Assembly (NCBI GenBank): GCA_038239195.1
Contig: JBBSEZ010000103.1
Span: forward strand, 1-24,948
DNA: 24,948 nt
Source of the DNA: JBBSEZ01 sp038239195
Lineage (GTDB): Bacteria; Planctomycetota; Planctomycetia; Gemmatales; Gemmataceae
Reading direction: 5' to 3'
Under the pieces are notes generated by a model, which had not been told where the DNA came from, searched no databases, and was given only the letters and a program-made list of their open reading frames with translations. Positions 7,521-15,370 of this stretch are shown piece after piece. How positions within the stretch are numbered: the stretch's first letter is position 1; every line of letters begins with the position of its first letter. The position numbers and the translations under genes were made by a program.

Positions 7521-8099
7521 ATGCTCGCCACGTCCCACAGTCTGCTGGAGCGCCTGCACGACCGCGCGGACGATCGGGCGTGGCGACGGCTCCTGACCGT
7601 CTACGAGCCGTGGTTGCGCGGCTGGTTGAGCCGCCACGACCTTCAGCCGGCCGACGTCGAAGACGTGCTCCAAGAGGTCCTTGTGGTGGTCAGCGAGGAA
7701 CTGCCCGAGTTCGTTCACAACGGCCGGCCGGGGGCCTTTCGCGCCTGGCTGCGCACCATCCTGGTCCACAGAGCTCGCCACTTTCTGCGCGGCCAGCGCA
7801 ACCGGCAGGCCGCGCTTTCCCCGACCGGCTGGCTGGACCAACTGGCCGACCCGGACAGCGCCCTGAGCCATCAGTGGGACCAGGAGCACGACCAGCAACT
7901 CGTCCGCCGGTCGCTGGCGAGCATCCGGGAGGACTTCAGCCCGACGACCTGGCAAGTTTTCCAGATGCTGGTGCTCGAAGACCGCCCCGCCGCCGAGGTG
8001 GCCTCGGCCCTCGGGCTCACTCCGAACAGCGTCTACGTCGCCAAGGCGCGCGTCCTCGCCCGCCTGCGCGCGGAGTTGCGCGGCTTGATGGACGTCTGA
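7521..8099 (+). CDS. ECF-type RNA polymerase sigma factor
   Basis: This 192-residue protein has the two-domain ECF layout. Region 2 spans about 22-92 and includes DVEDVLQEVLVVV, the core-binding helix, and AWLRTILVHRARHFLR, the -10 recognition helix. Region 4 spans about 126-186 and includes the helix-turn-helix AAEVASALGLTPNSVYVAKA that reads the -35 element. The ATG lies one base past the kinase stop, with AGAGAGG about 10 bases upstream, so translation is coupled. No anti-sigma gene is adjacent. Planctomycete ECF factors paired with Ser/Thr kinases are thought to be controlled by phosphorylation, and that is my inference here. The usual order is sigma before kinase, and here it is reversed. 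Confidence 0.9.
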   Translation: MLATSHSLLERLHDRADDRAWRRLLTVYEPWLRGWLSRHDLQPADVEDVLQEVLVVVSEELPEFVHNGRPGAFRAWLRTILVHRARHFLRGQRNRQAALSPTGWLDQLADPDSALSHQWDQEHDQQLVRRSLASIREDFSPTTWQVFQMLVLEDRPAAEVASALGLTPNSVYVAKARVLARLRAELRGLMDV

Positions 8100-8256
8100 G
8101 CGCCGGACAAGTCTTTGCGCGGTTTCCTGTAAGATTTCGCCGCCTGCTGCACTTTCATAGAAGATGCGTGGCCCGCCTCGTCGGCCGGCCCGTTTTCACG
8201 TGGGTGTGTGCTCGCGAGCGGATGGCGGAAGCCGCGCCGTGCGAGGGGGGGCTTTG

Positions 8257-9270
8257 ATGAACGCGCTTCGACTGGTTCTGGTGGGGTGTCTGCTGGTTGT
8301 GCTCGCGGGGTGTGGCCTCAAGGAGAAGGCCAAGAAGGCGGTTGAAAAAGAGGCGGAGCGGCAGAAGAAGGCCAAGGCCGGCAAGGAGATCGTCGGCCGC
8401 TGGCAATCCGCGAAGGAGAACGAGGGGAACTTGTGGATTATCGAATTCACCAAGGACGGCAAAGTGAAGCAATACGCCCAGGGCCCCGATGACGATGCCC
8501 CCAAACTTCATTCGGGCCCCGAGGCGGCGTACGCGTTGGACGGGGACAAGCTCACGGTGACCATTCTCGCGGGCAAGAAGCCGGGCCCGGATGCCAAGCC
8601 GGCCACGCTCGCCGTCAAGGAGCTCACGGACAAGTCGCTGGTCCTGGAGGGCGAAAAGGGCAACTTCGTTGCGGACGTGGTGGCGGGGGAGTTCAAGAGG
8701 CTGAATTCCCTGCCGACGAACAAGGAGAAGATCGTCGGCACCTGGGAAGCGGTGCAGGGCGACGGCGCGGACATGCAACTCGTCGCGGAGCTCGCCGCGG
8801 ACGGCAAACTCAAGCTGAACACCAAGGCGGGGCCCGCCCCGGAAGGAAGCACCTACGCCGTGGACGGGAACAAACTCAAGATCGTCCGGAAGGACGGGTC
8901 GGAAACGGTATCGACCATCAAGAAGCTGACGGGAAGGACCTTGGCCACCGAGGACGAGAAGGGCAAGACCAGCACGTTCAAGAAGAGGACAGGGGCCGCC
9001 CCCACGCTCGTTGGCACGTGGGTCGCGGTGAAGGGGGACGGGGTGGCCAGGGAGCTCCAGGTCGAATACCGCAAGGACGGCACCTACTGGTGGGGCAGCC
9101 AGAAAAAGGGCATGTCTGGCGCCAAGTATGAAGTGGAGGGGCCCAAGATCAAGATCGTCACCTTCGCGGGAAGCGACCCCCAACCGCCGCGGACCATCAA
9201 GCTCCTGACGGAGCACAGGTTGATCACCGCGACCGACGACGGCAAGATCGACGAGTTCACGAAGAAATGA
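8257..9270 (+). CDS. Lipoprotein with three lipocalin-like (TIGR03067-like) repeats
   Basis: This 337-residue protein begins with a lipoprotein signal peptide (MNALRLVLVGCLLVVLAGC, lipobox LAGC, lipidated C19). A short Lys/Glu-rich helix (about 22-46) follows, and then three homologous units of roughly 85-105 residues. Each starts with a G-x-W strand (EIVGRWQSA, KIVGTWEAV, TLVGTWVAV), contains a 'F..DGK' turn, and ends with a 'LT...L...D.KG' segment. This resembles the beta-barrel repeats common in planctomycete secreted proteins. It is probably anchored in a membrane and faces the periplasm. The ATG at 8257 follows GAGGGGGGGC and gives the full signal peptide. It lies 157 bp behind the sigma gene and may be a target of it. 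Strong hairpins follow. Confidence 0.8.
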   Translation: MNALRLVLVGCLLVVLAGCGLKEKAKKAVEKEAERQKKAKAGKEIVGRWQSAKENEGNLWIIEFTKDGKVKQYAQGPDDDAPKLHSGPEAAYALDGDKLTVTILAGKKPGPDAKPATLAVKELTDKSLVLEGEKGNFVADVVAGEFKRLNSLPTNKEKIVGTWEAVQGDGADMQLVAELAADGKLKLNTKAGPAPEGSTYAVDGNKLKIVRKDGSETVSTIKKLTGRTLATEDEKGKTSTFKKRTGAAPTLVGTWVAVKGDGVARELQVEYRKDGTYWWGSQKKGMSGAKYEVEGPKIKIVTFAGSDPQPPRTIKLLTEHRLITATDDGKIDEFTKK

Positions 9271-9295
9271 GCCGGGCGGGTAAGCTCGCCCGGCT
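9270..9295 (+). terminator. First hairpin after the lipoprotein gene
   Basis: AGCCGGGCG (9270-9278) pairs perfectly with CGCCCGGCT (9287-9295) around an 8-base loop. The stem begins at the last base of the TGA stop codon. No U-tract follows, so it may stop ribosome-free transcription by structure or protect the mRNA end. Confidence 0.5.
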
Positions 9296-9354
9296 GGCCT
9301 CCCGACCCGCCAGCGAGGGATTGCTTCTCCCTTGCTGGCGCGTCGGGAGGCCAG
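9294..9354. repeat. Long inverted repeat between convergent genes
   Basis: Arms 9294-9320 and 9328-9354 (27 bp) are inverted with two mismatches around a 7-base loop. The arm starts CTGGCCTCCCGAC and contains CGCCAGC. It lies in the gap between the lipoprotein gene (plus) and the second permease gene (minus, ending at 9372). It could terminate both transcripts. Its design matches the other hairpin repeats of the window, though I see no second copy of this arm here. Confidence 0.7.
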
Positions 9355-9371
9355 GCCCGCGAAACGAACAG

Positions 9372-10841
9372 CTACCGGACCGACTCCAGCGGCTTGAGGC
9401 GCATGGCGGAGAGGGCCGGGATCAGTCCGCCCATGCAGCCCATGTACAGAGAGAAGACGACGCCGGCCAGAAGGATTCGACCGTCCACCACGAGCTTGAG
9501 CACCACGCTTTTTCCCCCGCCTTGCCCGCCGCTGACCATGCTGGTCGTGCTCCAGCCGTGGCACAGCGAGCCCAGGGCAATCCCCAGGAGCCCGCCGATC
9601 AGCGCCAGCATCAGCGACTCGAGGAAGAACGACACCAGCACCTGCCAGCGCGCGTAGCCGATGATCCGCAGCACGCCGACGTCCTTGGTGCGCTGGCTGA
9701 TCGCCGCGAACATCGTGTTCATCACGCCGAACACGCCCCCCACCGCCATGATGGCCACGACGATGAGGATCGCGTAGAGGAACTGCTGGTTGGTCGTGTT
9801 CAGCTTGTCGTAATACTCCGGCTCCGTCTGCGCCCCCACGGCGGGGGTCTTGAAGTTCTTCGTCAGGTCCGCGGCCAGTTCCTTGGCCGCCTCGGGGCTC
9901 GTCGCCCGCAAGACGACCGTGGTGTAGGTGTTCTTCTTGCCGAACATGTCGCCGGCCAGCTGGAACTTGGCCCACACCTCCGAGTCGAAGGTCGATCCGC
10001 TCGACTGCATGATGCCGACCACGATCCACTTGGCCGCCCCCAGGTCGAACACGTCGCCGACCTCCAGCGACTTCTTGCCCTGGTCGGCGCCGAGCTCCCG
10101 GGCCAGCCCCTCGCCGATCACCGCCTCGATGGCCTGCTCGCTCTTCTTGCCGCCCGGCAGAGGCCGGACGCCCGATTGCTTGGAGAACCACTCGCCGCCG
10201 GGGCGGAGCGGAAGATTGTGGACGCGCCCCGAGATCTCCGGATCGACGATGCCGCGCAACTGGATGAAGCGCCGCTGCCGGCCCCCCTTGAGGACCGTGC
10301 CGCTCCCCTCGCAGCGCGGCGAGCCGTGCTCGGCCAACTTGGAGTCGAGCTCGTCGATGGGGACCATCTTCCCGCACTTGGGGCACGGGCGCGTCGGGAT
10401 CGGCTGGTTGACGACAATGTAGACCTCCCAGCTCGCCAACCGCGTTTTTCCGTCCTCGGCGAGCTCCACGGCATCGTGGTAGACGATGGTGGTGATCTCG
10501 CCGGTCAGGCTGCTGAAGAGCTCGTCGGTCGCCCCGTCGGCCATCACCATGACGTTGTTGGGCTGCCCGCTGTTGGCGGTCAGGCGATACATCCCGTTGA
10601 CGAAGGCCAGCAGTACCGTCATCAGGCCGACGACCAGCGTGAAGGCCAGGCCGGTCAAGGCCGTGGTCCGCCAGCGCACCATCAGGTTGCGCAGGTTGTA
10701 GGTGAACGGCACCCGCTTGAGGACGCCGAACGCCTGCAGCACCACCACCACCGCGAGCACCGCGCCGAGCGACAGCAGCACCACGTGAAGCAGGACCAGG
10801 GCGACGGCACAAGTTCCCAGGACGAAGAGCAACACCTTCAT
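9372..10841 (-). CDS. ABC transporter permease, FtsX/MacB type (second permease)
   Basis: This 489-residue membrane protein starts with a long hydrophobic stretch (about 4-38). A typical MacB entry (YNLRNLMVRWRTTALTG, 48-64) leads into a transmembrane helix at about 62-83. A large extracytoplasmic domain (about 85-350) follows, then the FtsX-type core: helices near 354-380, 398-426 and 455-478, and a C-terminal coupling tail RLKPLESVR. The extracytoplasmic domain carries a cysteine cluster (CPKC at 153-156 and C177) that looks like a metal or disulfide knuckle. The start is ATG at 10841 with GGAGG about 8 bases upstream. It is the last gene of the exporter operon. A dispersed repeat separates it from the first permease gene. 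Confidence 0.85.
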   Translation of the reverse strand: MKVLLFVLGTCAVALVLLHVVLLSLGAVLAVVVVLQAFGVLKRVPFTYNLRNLMVRWRTTALTGLAFTLVVGLMTVLLAFVNGMYRLTANSGQPNNVMVMADGATDELFSSLTGEITTIVYHDAVELAEDGKTRLASWEVYIVVNQPIPTRPCPKCGKMVPIDELDSKLAEHGSPRCEGSGTVLKGGRQRRFIQLRGIVDPEISGRVHNLPLRPGGEWFSKQSGVRPLPGGKKSEQAIEAVIGEGLARELGADQGKKSLEVGDVFDLGAAKWIVVGIMQSSGSTFDSEVWAKFQLAGDMFGKKNTYTTVVLRATSPEAAKELAADLTKNFKTPAVGAQTEPEYYDKLNTTNQQFLYAILIVVAIMAVGGVFGVMNTMFAAISQRTKDVGVLRIIGYARWQVLVSFFLESLMLALIGGLLGIALGSLCHGWSTTSMVSGGQGGGKSVVLKLVVDGRILLAGVVFSLYMGCMGGLIPALSAMRLKPLESVR

Positions 10842-10958
10842 GAACGGCCGCCTCCGGGGTGCCGGGCAAAAACGTTTCCGAGCGAGGAGAACGTGGCCAG
10901 ACGCGCAACGTAGGCCGCCGCTCCGCGGCGGGCCCCCTTTAGGCGAGCGGCAGGAAAA

Positions 10959-11034
10959 GGCATGCTTGTAGGACGGCCCTCCCGAGCCGTCGGGACGGCT
11001 CAGGAGAGCCGTCCTACCGCAAACCAAGACCTGC
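10959..11034. repeat. Dispersed palindromic element, copy B
   Basis: This has the same termini as copy A at 34-135 (GGCATGCTTGT ... GCAAACCAAG ... CCTGC). The interior is a nearly perfect hairpin: arms 10968-10991 and 10994-11017 (24 bp, two mismatches) with a 2-base loop. The arm contains GTAGGACGG and GAGCCGTC. It starts 8 bp after the stop of the first permease gene, inside the exporter operon, and could reduce expression of the last gene. Confidence 0.75.
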
Positions 11035-11042
11035 TGATCGCC

Positions 11043-12467
11043 TTATGAAATCTTCGAGAACACCTCCGCGACCTTCACGGAGCGCGCCGACCACGACGGC
11101 AAGACGCTCCCGGCCAGGGCGGTCAGGACGCCGATCGACGGGCCCCACCACAGGGCGTTGACCGGGATCATGAACTTGGGGAAGAAGGCGATGGGGAACG
11201 GGATGCCGCCCACGACCTTGTTGATGAGCAGGTAGGTGAGGCCCGCGCTGGCCAGCCCGCCGCAGAAGCCGAGCAGCAACGCCTCCCCCAGCACCAGTCC
11301 CATGATCTGGTTGGGGCCGAACCCCAGCACCTTGAGCACCGCCATCTCGGCGCGGCGCTCGCGCACGCCGATGCTGATGGCGTTGGCGATCACCAGCGAC
11401 ATGGTCACGAGGATGGCCGGCACCAGCAGCCAGCGCATTCCCCACAAGATGCCGCGGTAGCCGTCCAGGAACGAGGAGATGCCCGACGACGCCGTCTCGG
11501 CCTTGACGGCCGGCTCCTTGAACTCCGGCGACACGCTGATTTGCTCCGCGACCTGGCGGAACGCGTCCGTGTCGGGCACGCGCAGCCAGACCAGGTTGAG
11601 CGACTTCTTGGCCATCGCGTGCTCGGTGCCGTTGTTCTTCCGCTTGTAGGCGTCCATCGCGTCGGTGATGTAGTCGCGGTTGACCAGGGCGCTCAGGTCG
11701 TATCTGCCTTCGGGGAACTGGCCGATGATCTGCACTTCCAGGTCGATGCCCGAGTAGTTGAAGCTCGTCACCGTCATCCACTCGCCCACGCGCTTGTTCA
11801 GCTGTCGCAGGCGCTCCTTGCCGGCGATCACCAGCCGCTTGTTGCCCTTCATCTGCCGGCAGGCGTCGTCGAGTTGCAACAGTTGGTCGTCGGTCAGCTC
11901 GTCGATGCCGTCCATCATCGTGTTGTACTTGATCCGCCCGTGGGAGTCGCGCACCGGGTTGCCGTTCTTGTCGCGCTCGATGAGCAGCATCTTGTCGGGG
12001 TCCATGCCGAAGAAGAACACGATGTTCTCTCGCGTCTTGTTGGCCGGGTCGATGGTGCCCCCGAAGAACTGCCAGGTCATGTAGTCGTCGGGCTTGACGT
12101 CGCCCTCCTTGCGCGCCCCGCCTCGGGCCAGGGGGCCCTCGTAAGCCGGCGGCATCTGGCTGGGGACCTGCCAGCGCTCGGTGACGATGGCCTTGAAGTC
12201 GCGGCTCTTTTCCGACGTCACCAGGTCCAGGAAGTAGAGCACCGTCCAGATCAACGTCACCACGAACACCAGCATGACGATGCCGACGGTCGTCAGCCCG
12301 GTCCGGATGACGTTGCGCCGCAGGCTCTTGACGATGAACTTGCCGTAGAACGCCCAGCGCTGGAGGTAGAGCACCGCCAGCACCAGCAGCAGGGCGACCA
12401 GCCCCGCGCCGATGACGTTCTCGGGGCGGTCCAGGAAGGAAAGCAGGCTGTCGTCCAGCGATTTCAT
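11043..12467 (-). CDS. ABC transporter permease, FtsX/MacB type (first permease)
   Basis: This 474-residue protein has an extra N-terminal transmembrane helix (about 19-36) before the usual first FtsX helix (about 58-80). An extracytoplasmic domain (about 85-330) follows, then the FtsX core. The core contains WGMRWLLVPAILVTMSLVIA, the coupling-helix segment GVRERRAEMAVLKVLG, and two further helices. The RRAEMAVLKVLG motif is diagnostic for MacB/LolC/FtsX permeases that bind the ATPase. The first four bases of the gene overlap the last four of the ATPase gene (ATGA overlap), so translation is coupled. It differs clearly from the second permease, so the transporter is probably a heterodimer. 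It likely exports a hydrophobic compound or lipoprotein, and the substrate is unknown. Confidence 0.88.
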   Translation of the reverse strand: MKSLDDSLLSFLDRPENVIGAGLVALLLVLAVLYLQRWAFYGKFIVKSLRRNVIRTGLTTVGIVMLVFVVTLIWTVLYFLDLVTSEKSRDFKAIVTERWQVPSQMPPAYEGPLARGGARKEGDVKPDDYMTWQFFGGTIDPANKTRENIVFFFGMDPDKMLLIERDKNGNPVRDSHGRIKYNTMMDGIDELTDDQLLQLDDACRQMKGNKRLVIAGKERLRQLNKRVGEWMTVTSFNYSGIDLEVQIIGQFPEGRYDLSALVNRDYITDAMDAYKRKNNGTEHAMAKKSLNLVWLRVPDTDAFRQVAEQISVSPEFKEPAVKAETASSGISSFLDGYRGILWGMRWLLVPAILVTMSLVIANAISIGVRERRAEMAVLKVLGFGPNQIMGLVLGEALLLGFCGGLASAGLTYLLINKVVGGIPFPIAFFPKFMIPVNALWWGPSIGVLTALAGSVLPSWSARSVKVAEVFSKIS

Positions 12468-13252
12468 GGGACCACCCCCCGGTCGCCTTCCTTCGGCTTG
12501 AACGCGTCGCTGGACGTGGCGCGGCCCTCTTCGCCGGTGAAGGCGCCCCGCGAGGGGAGCGGCGCCGCGGTGTCGTGGACGAGCTGGCCCTTCTCCAGGT
12601 GCAAGACGCGCTCGGCTCGTGCCGCGGCGCGCGGGTCGTGCGTGACCATGATGATCGTCTTGCGCAGGCCCTTCTGGAGCTCGACCATCAAGTCGAGGAT
12701 CTCTTCCGCCGATTTCGAGTCGAGGTCGCCGGTCGGCTCGTCGGCCACCATCAGGGTCGGGTCGGTGACGATGGCTCGCGCGATGCCGACGCGCTGCTGC
12801 TGCCCGCCGGACAACTGCCCGGGGCGATGGCGCATGCGGTCGGTCAGCCTCACGAGGTCCAGCGCGGTGAGCACCTGCCGCTTGCGCTCCGCCGAGGAGA
12901 GCGAGAGCAGCAGCAGGGGCAACTCGACGTTCTCGTAGGCGGTCAGCACCGGAAGCAGGTGGTAGAACTGAAAGACGAAGCCGACGTGGCGCGTGCGCCA
13001 GCGGGCGAGCTGGCCCTCGCTCATGCGGCTGATGAGCTCGTTGCCGACGCGGATCTCGCCCGCGCTGGGCTGGTCCAGCCCGGCCACGAGGTTGAGCAGC
13101 GTCGTCTTGCCCGACCCGCTCGGGCCCATCAGCGCCAGGAACTCGCCCTCGGGCACGTCGAGCGTCAGGTCGTTCAGCACGTCGATCTTTTCGGAGCCGC
13201 GCTGGAAGTATTTGTGCAGCCCCGCCACGCGCACGATGGGCTCGTTGCTCAT
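12464..13252 (-). CDS. ABC transporter ATP-binding protein, MacB/LolD type
   Basis: This 262-residue ATPase has all the expected motifs: Walker A GPSGSGKTT (43-51), Q-loop Q95 (FVFQFYHLLP), signature LSGGQQQR (147-154), Walker B LMVADEPTGDLD (167-178) and the H-loop H205 (MVTHD). The QFYHLLPVLTAYENVELPL stretch is typical of the LolD/MacB/FtsE group. A 40-residue C-terminal tail of unknown role follows the core. It powers the two FtsX-type permeases encoded just downstream. It overlaps the first permease gene by 4 bp and follows the adaptor gene after a 63-bp gap that holds a repeat arm. Confidence 0.95.
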   Translation of the reverse strand: MSNEPIVRVAGLHKYFQRGSEKIDVLNDLTLDVPEGEFLALMGPSGSGKTTLLNLVAGLDQPSAGEIRVGNELISRMSEGQLARWRTRHVGFVFQFYHLLPVLTAYENVELPLLLLSLSSAERKRQVLTALDLVRLTDRMRHRPGQLSGGQQQRVGIARAIVTDPTLMVADEPTGDLDSKSAEEILDLMVELQKGLRKTIIMVTHDPRAAARAERVLHLEKGQLVHDTAAPLPSRGAFTGEEGRATSSDAFKPKEGDRGVVP

Positions 13253-13275
13253 GCCGCCGACCTCCTTGGGGGCCC

Positions 13276-13302
13276 GACGCTTCTTCGAAGCGTCGCTAAA
13301 CC
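13276..13302. repeat. Repeat arm, family with core AGCGAYGCTTCGC, copy 2
   Basis: The reverse complement of 13277-13297 matches 4002-4022 with one mismatch in 21 bases. It also forms its own small hairpin, GACGCTTC-TTC-GAAGCGTC (13276-13294). It sits in the gap between the adaptor and ATPase genes inside the exporter operon. Confidence 0.6.
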
Positions 13303-13315
13303 GCCTCGCGCCAAA

Positions 13316-14581
13316 CTACTTCTTGTCGTTGCTCGCCACGCGCTTGAACGACACCAGGGCGCCCATGTCCGGGCGGAGGTACTTGCCCGCCTCGTCGGGG
13401 GGGATCGACTCGCGCGGGATGCGCACGCGCACGGGCACGGCGCCCTTGGCGCGGTCGGCCGTCGGCATCAGGCGCGAGACGAAGCCGACGTAACCGTGCG
13501 GGTGCTTGGCCAGGAACCGCTTGTCGTTCTGATACGCCTCGGGCATGATGAGGCACTCCTGGTTCTCCTCCACGGTGGCGACGTCGCGCTCCTGGATGCT
13601 CAGGTCGATCTCGATGTCGCGCAGGTCGGCCATGTCGCACAGGCTGGCGGAGATCCCCCCGGCGCTGCCCGTCGAGAACGCCCCCGGGTTGACGATGTTG
13701 CCGCGCTCCGCCCGCTTGCTCGTGATGGTCCCCGTCACCGGGGCGCGGATGATGCAATTCTCCAGCCGCCACTGGGCCTTGGCCAGCATGGCGCGGTTCT
13801 GCCGCACCTCGGCCTCGCCCGCCAGCTTCTTCTCGATGCGCGGCCCATCGTACATCAGTTTGTACGACTGCCGGGCGCGCTTGAGCCGCTCCGAGGCGGC
13901 GCGGTACGTCGAGCGGATCTTGTCGTATTCGTTGGCGGCGATGATGGCCCGCGTGCGCTCGGCCCGGACGTGGTCGCGCTTGGCGAGGTCCATGTTCTCG
14001 TCGGCCTCGTCGAGCTCGGCCTTGGCCTGCTCGATCTCTTCGGGCCGGTTGCCGGCCTCCATCTCTCGCAGTCGTTCCTCGGCGGCCCTCAACGCGTATT
14101 TCGCCTGGTCGCGATCGGCGCGGTAATCGACGTCCTCGATCTTGGCGAGGACCTCGCCCTCCTTGAAGATGCGGCCTTCTTCCAGGCGGGGCGACACCTC
14201 CACGAGCATGCCGCCAACCTTGGGGCTGACCTGCACCGGGTGGACGGCAACCACGTAGCCCTTGGCCTGCAGCACCACGTCGCCCGTCGCGGAGGACGGC
14301 GAGCCGGTGTAGGTGCCCTTGCCGTCGCCCCCGCGCTCCTTGTCGCCCTCGGAGCTCCCCGCCGTCGAGCCGACCGGGCCGGCGCGATAGGCGCGGTAGC
14401 CGAAGGCCGTCGTCATCAGCAGCAGGATGACGCAGACGGCCCACGGCAACGCGCCGGAGCCAGTCTTGGGGGCGGGCCCGGTCCGCTCTGCCAGCCGCAG
14501 CGAGCGCACCCGATCGCCGAGCGTGGGGGTGGGGGCGCCGTTCTCCAGCGCCGGGGCGCGATTTTCCTTGTCGTGAAGCAT
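13316..14581 (-). CDS. Periplasmic adaptor (membrane fusion protein), MacA/HlyD type
   Basis: This 421-residue protein has a cytoplasmic N-terminus, a single transmembrane anchor (about 46-63) and then the adaptor domains. The lipoyl/biotinyl half-motif is VHPVQVSPKVGGMLVEV with EGEVLAKIEDVDY (about 110-155). A long charged coiled-coil hairpin runs from about 155 to 270. The return half-motif is APVTGTITSKRAERGNIV, and a beta-barrel end follows (about 310-415). Such proteins link an inner-membrane ABC transporter to the outer envelope. It starts 3 bp after the TetR gene stop, so the two are co-transcribed. It precedes the ATPase. No outer-membrane TolC-like gene is present in the window. Confidence 0.92.
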   Translation of the reverse strand: MLHDKENRAPALENGAPTPTLGDRVRSLRLAERTGPAPKTGSGALPWAVCVILLLMTTAFGYRAYRAGPVGSTAGSSEGDKERGGDGKGTYTGSPSSATGDVVLQAKGYVVAVHPVQVSPKVGGMLVEVSPRLEEGRIFKEGEVLAKIEDVDYRADRDQAKYALRAAEERLREMEAGNRPEEIEQAKAELDEADENMDLAKRDHVRAERTRAIIAANEYDKIRSTYRAASERLKRARQSYKLMYDGPRIEKKLAGEAEVRQNRAMLAKAQWRLENCIIRAPVTGTITSKRAERGNIVNPGAFSTGSAGGISASLCDMADLRDIEIDLSIQERDVATVEENQECLIMPEAYQNDKRFLAKHPHGYVGFVSRLMPTADRAKGAVPVRVRIPRESIPPDEAGKYLRPDMGALVSFKRVASNDKK

Positions 14582-14584
14582 GGT

Positions 14585-15325
14585 TCACTCCGGGGCGTGA
14601 CCGGGAACGAGGGGCCCGGCTTTTTTCCTGCCGCGAGCCGGCTTGTCGAGGTGCTGGCCGATGCCGTTCGCGGTCTCCCTGGCAGGGAGGGGCGACCCGG
14701 GGGACGGGGGATGGCCGAGCGCATTCCCCAGCACGTGAAGACACAACGTCAGCATTTCCTGCCGATCGTAGGCCTGCGGATCGGCCACGCGCTGCATCGC
14801 CAGGCCGTGCAAGAGCGCCTGCACGAACGTCGCCAGGGTGCGCGACGAGATGGCGAGGCCCGAAGAGCTATTCGCCAAATCGACCGCGACGTCGCCAGCC
14901 ATGTGCGTGCGCCACTCGTCGTACAGGCTGGCCAGCCGGCGCCGGAAGTCCTCGCGGTGGCTAATCTGCGAGAGGAACGTGTACTGGAGGGCGTGAAACT
15001 CGGGGACTTCCGGGGGCGTCAGCAGGAAGAACGTCAGGAAGTGGTGCAAGCGCTCCCAGCCGGGCGTCGGCTCGGCGCACGGGCCGCCCTTGCCGTCGCC
15101 GCTCTGCACGCGCTGGTGCATCATCTCCAGCAGGCGGTCGAACACCGCGAGCAGGATCTCCTCCTTGGCGGGGAAGTGATAGGTCAACTGCCCCCGGCTC
15201 ATGCCGGCCTTCTTCTCGATGGCGGACAGCGATAGTTCCTGCAAGCCCTCCTCGGCGATGACGGCCACCGCCGCCTCGACGATCTGCTCGCGCCGGCGCT
15301 TGCCGGTCTCTCGCTTCTTGCTCAT
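14585..15325 (-). CDS. TetR/AcrR family transcriptional regulator
   Basis: This 246-residue regulator has a TetR-type N-terminal DNA-binding domain. Helix one is KRRREQIVEAAVAVIAEEG, and the helix-turn-helix is LSLSAIEKKAGMSRGQLTYHF (about 31-51), followed by AKEEILLAVFD. The rest is a helical ligand-binding and dimerisation domain, ending in a disordered basic tail. The start at 15325 (MSKKRETGK) is preferred over an in-frame codon 8 residues upstream that falls close to the operators. It is the first gene of the exporter operon. Two palindromes overlapping its promoter are its likely binding sites, so it should repress itself and the transporter until a ligand, perhaps the export substrate, binds. 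Confidence 0.92.
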   Translation of the reverse strand: MSKKRETGKRRREQIVEAAVAVIAEEGLQELSLSAIEKKAGMSRGQLTYHFPAKEEILLAVFDRLLEMMHQRVQSGDGKGGPCAEPTPGWERLHHFLTFFLLTPPEVPEFHALQYTFLSQISHREDFRRRLASLYDEWRTHMAGDVAVDLANSSSGLAISSRTLATFVQALLHGLAMQRVADPQAYDRQEMLTLCLHVLGNALGHPPSPGSPLPARETANGIGQHLDKPARGRKKAGPLVPGHAPE

Positions 15326-15349
15326 ACAGGCCCCGTAGCCCGGCGACAT

Positions 15350-15365
15350 TAGACCGAACGGTCTA
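15350..15365. promoter_or_regulatory. TetR operator 1
   Basis: TAGACCGAACGGTCTA is a perfect 7-bp inverted repeat around AA. It covers the expected transcription start of the exporter operon. Its centre is 25 bp from that of operator 2. Confidence 0.75.
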
Positions 15366-15370
15366 GACTA

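Noticed and set aside
8100..8256. ECF-dependent promoter before the lipoprotein gene (TAAGAT near 8130)
   Set aside because: A -10-like box is present, but no matching -35 box at the right distance was found, and the sigma factor's motif is unknown.
8155..10908. Very long minus-strand open frame opposite the lipoprotein gene and continuing through the permease gene
   Set aside because: Its translation is low-complexity Arg/Gly/Ala without motifs. The opposite or alternative frames encode recognisable proteins. It is a GC-bias shadow.
12575..15235. Long plus-strand open frame opposite the ABC, adaptor and TetR genes
   Set aside because: The minus-strand genes have complete family motifs. This frame has none and is a shadow.
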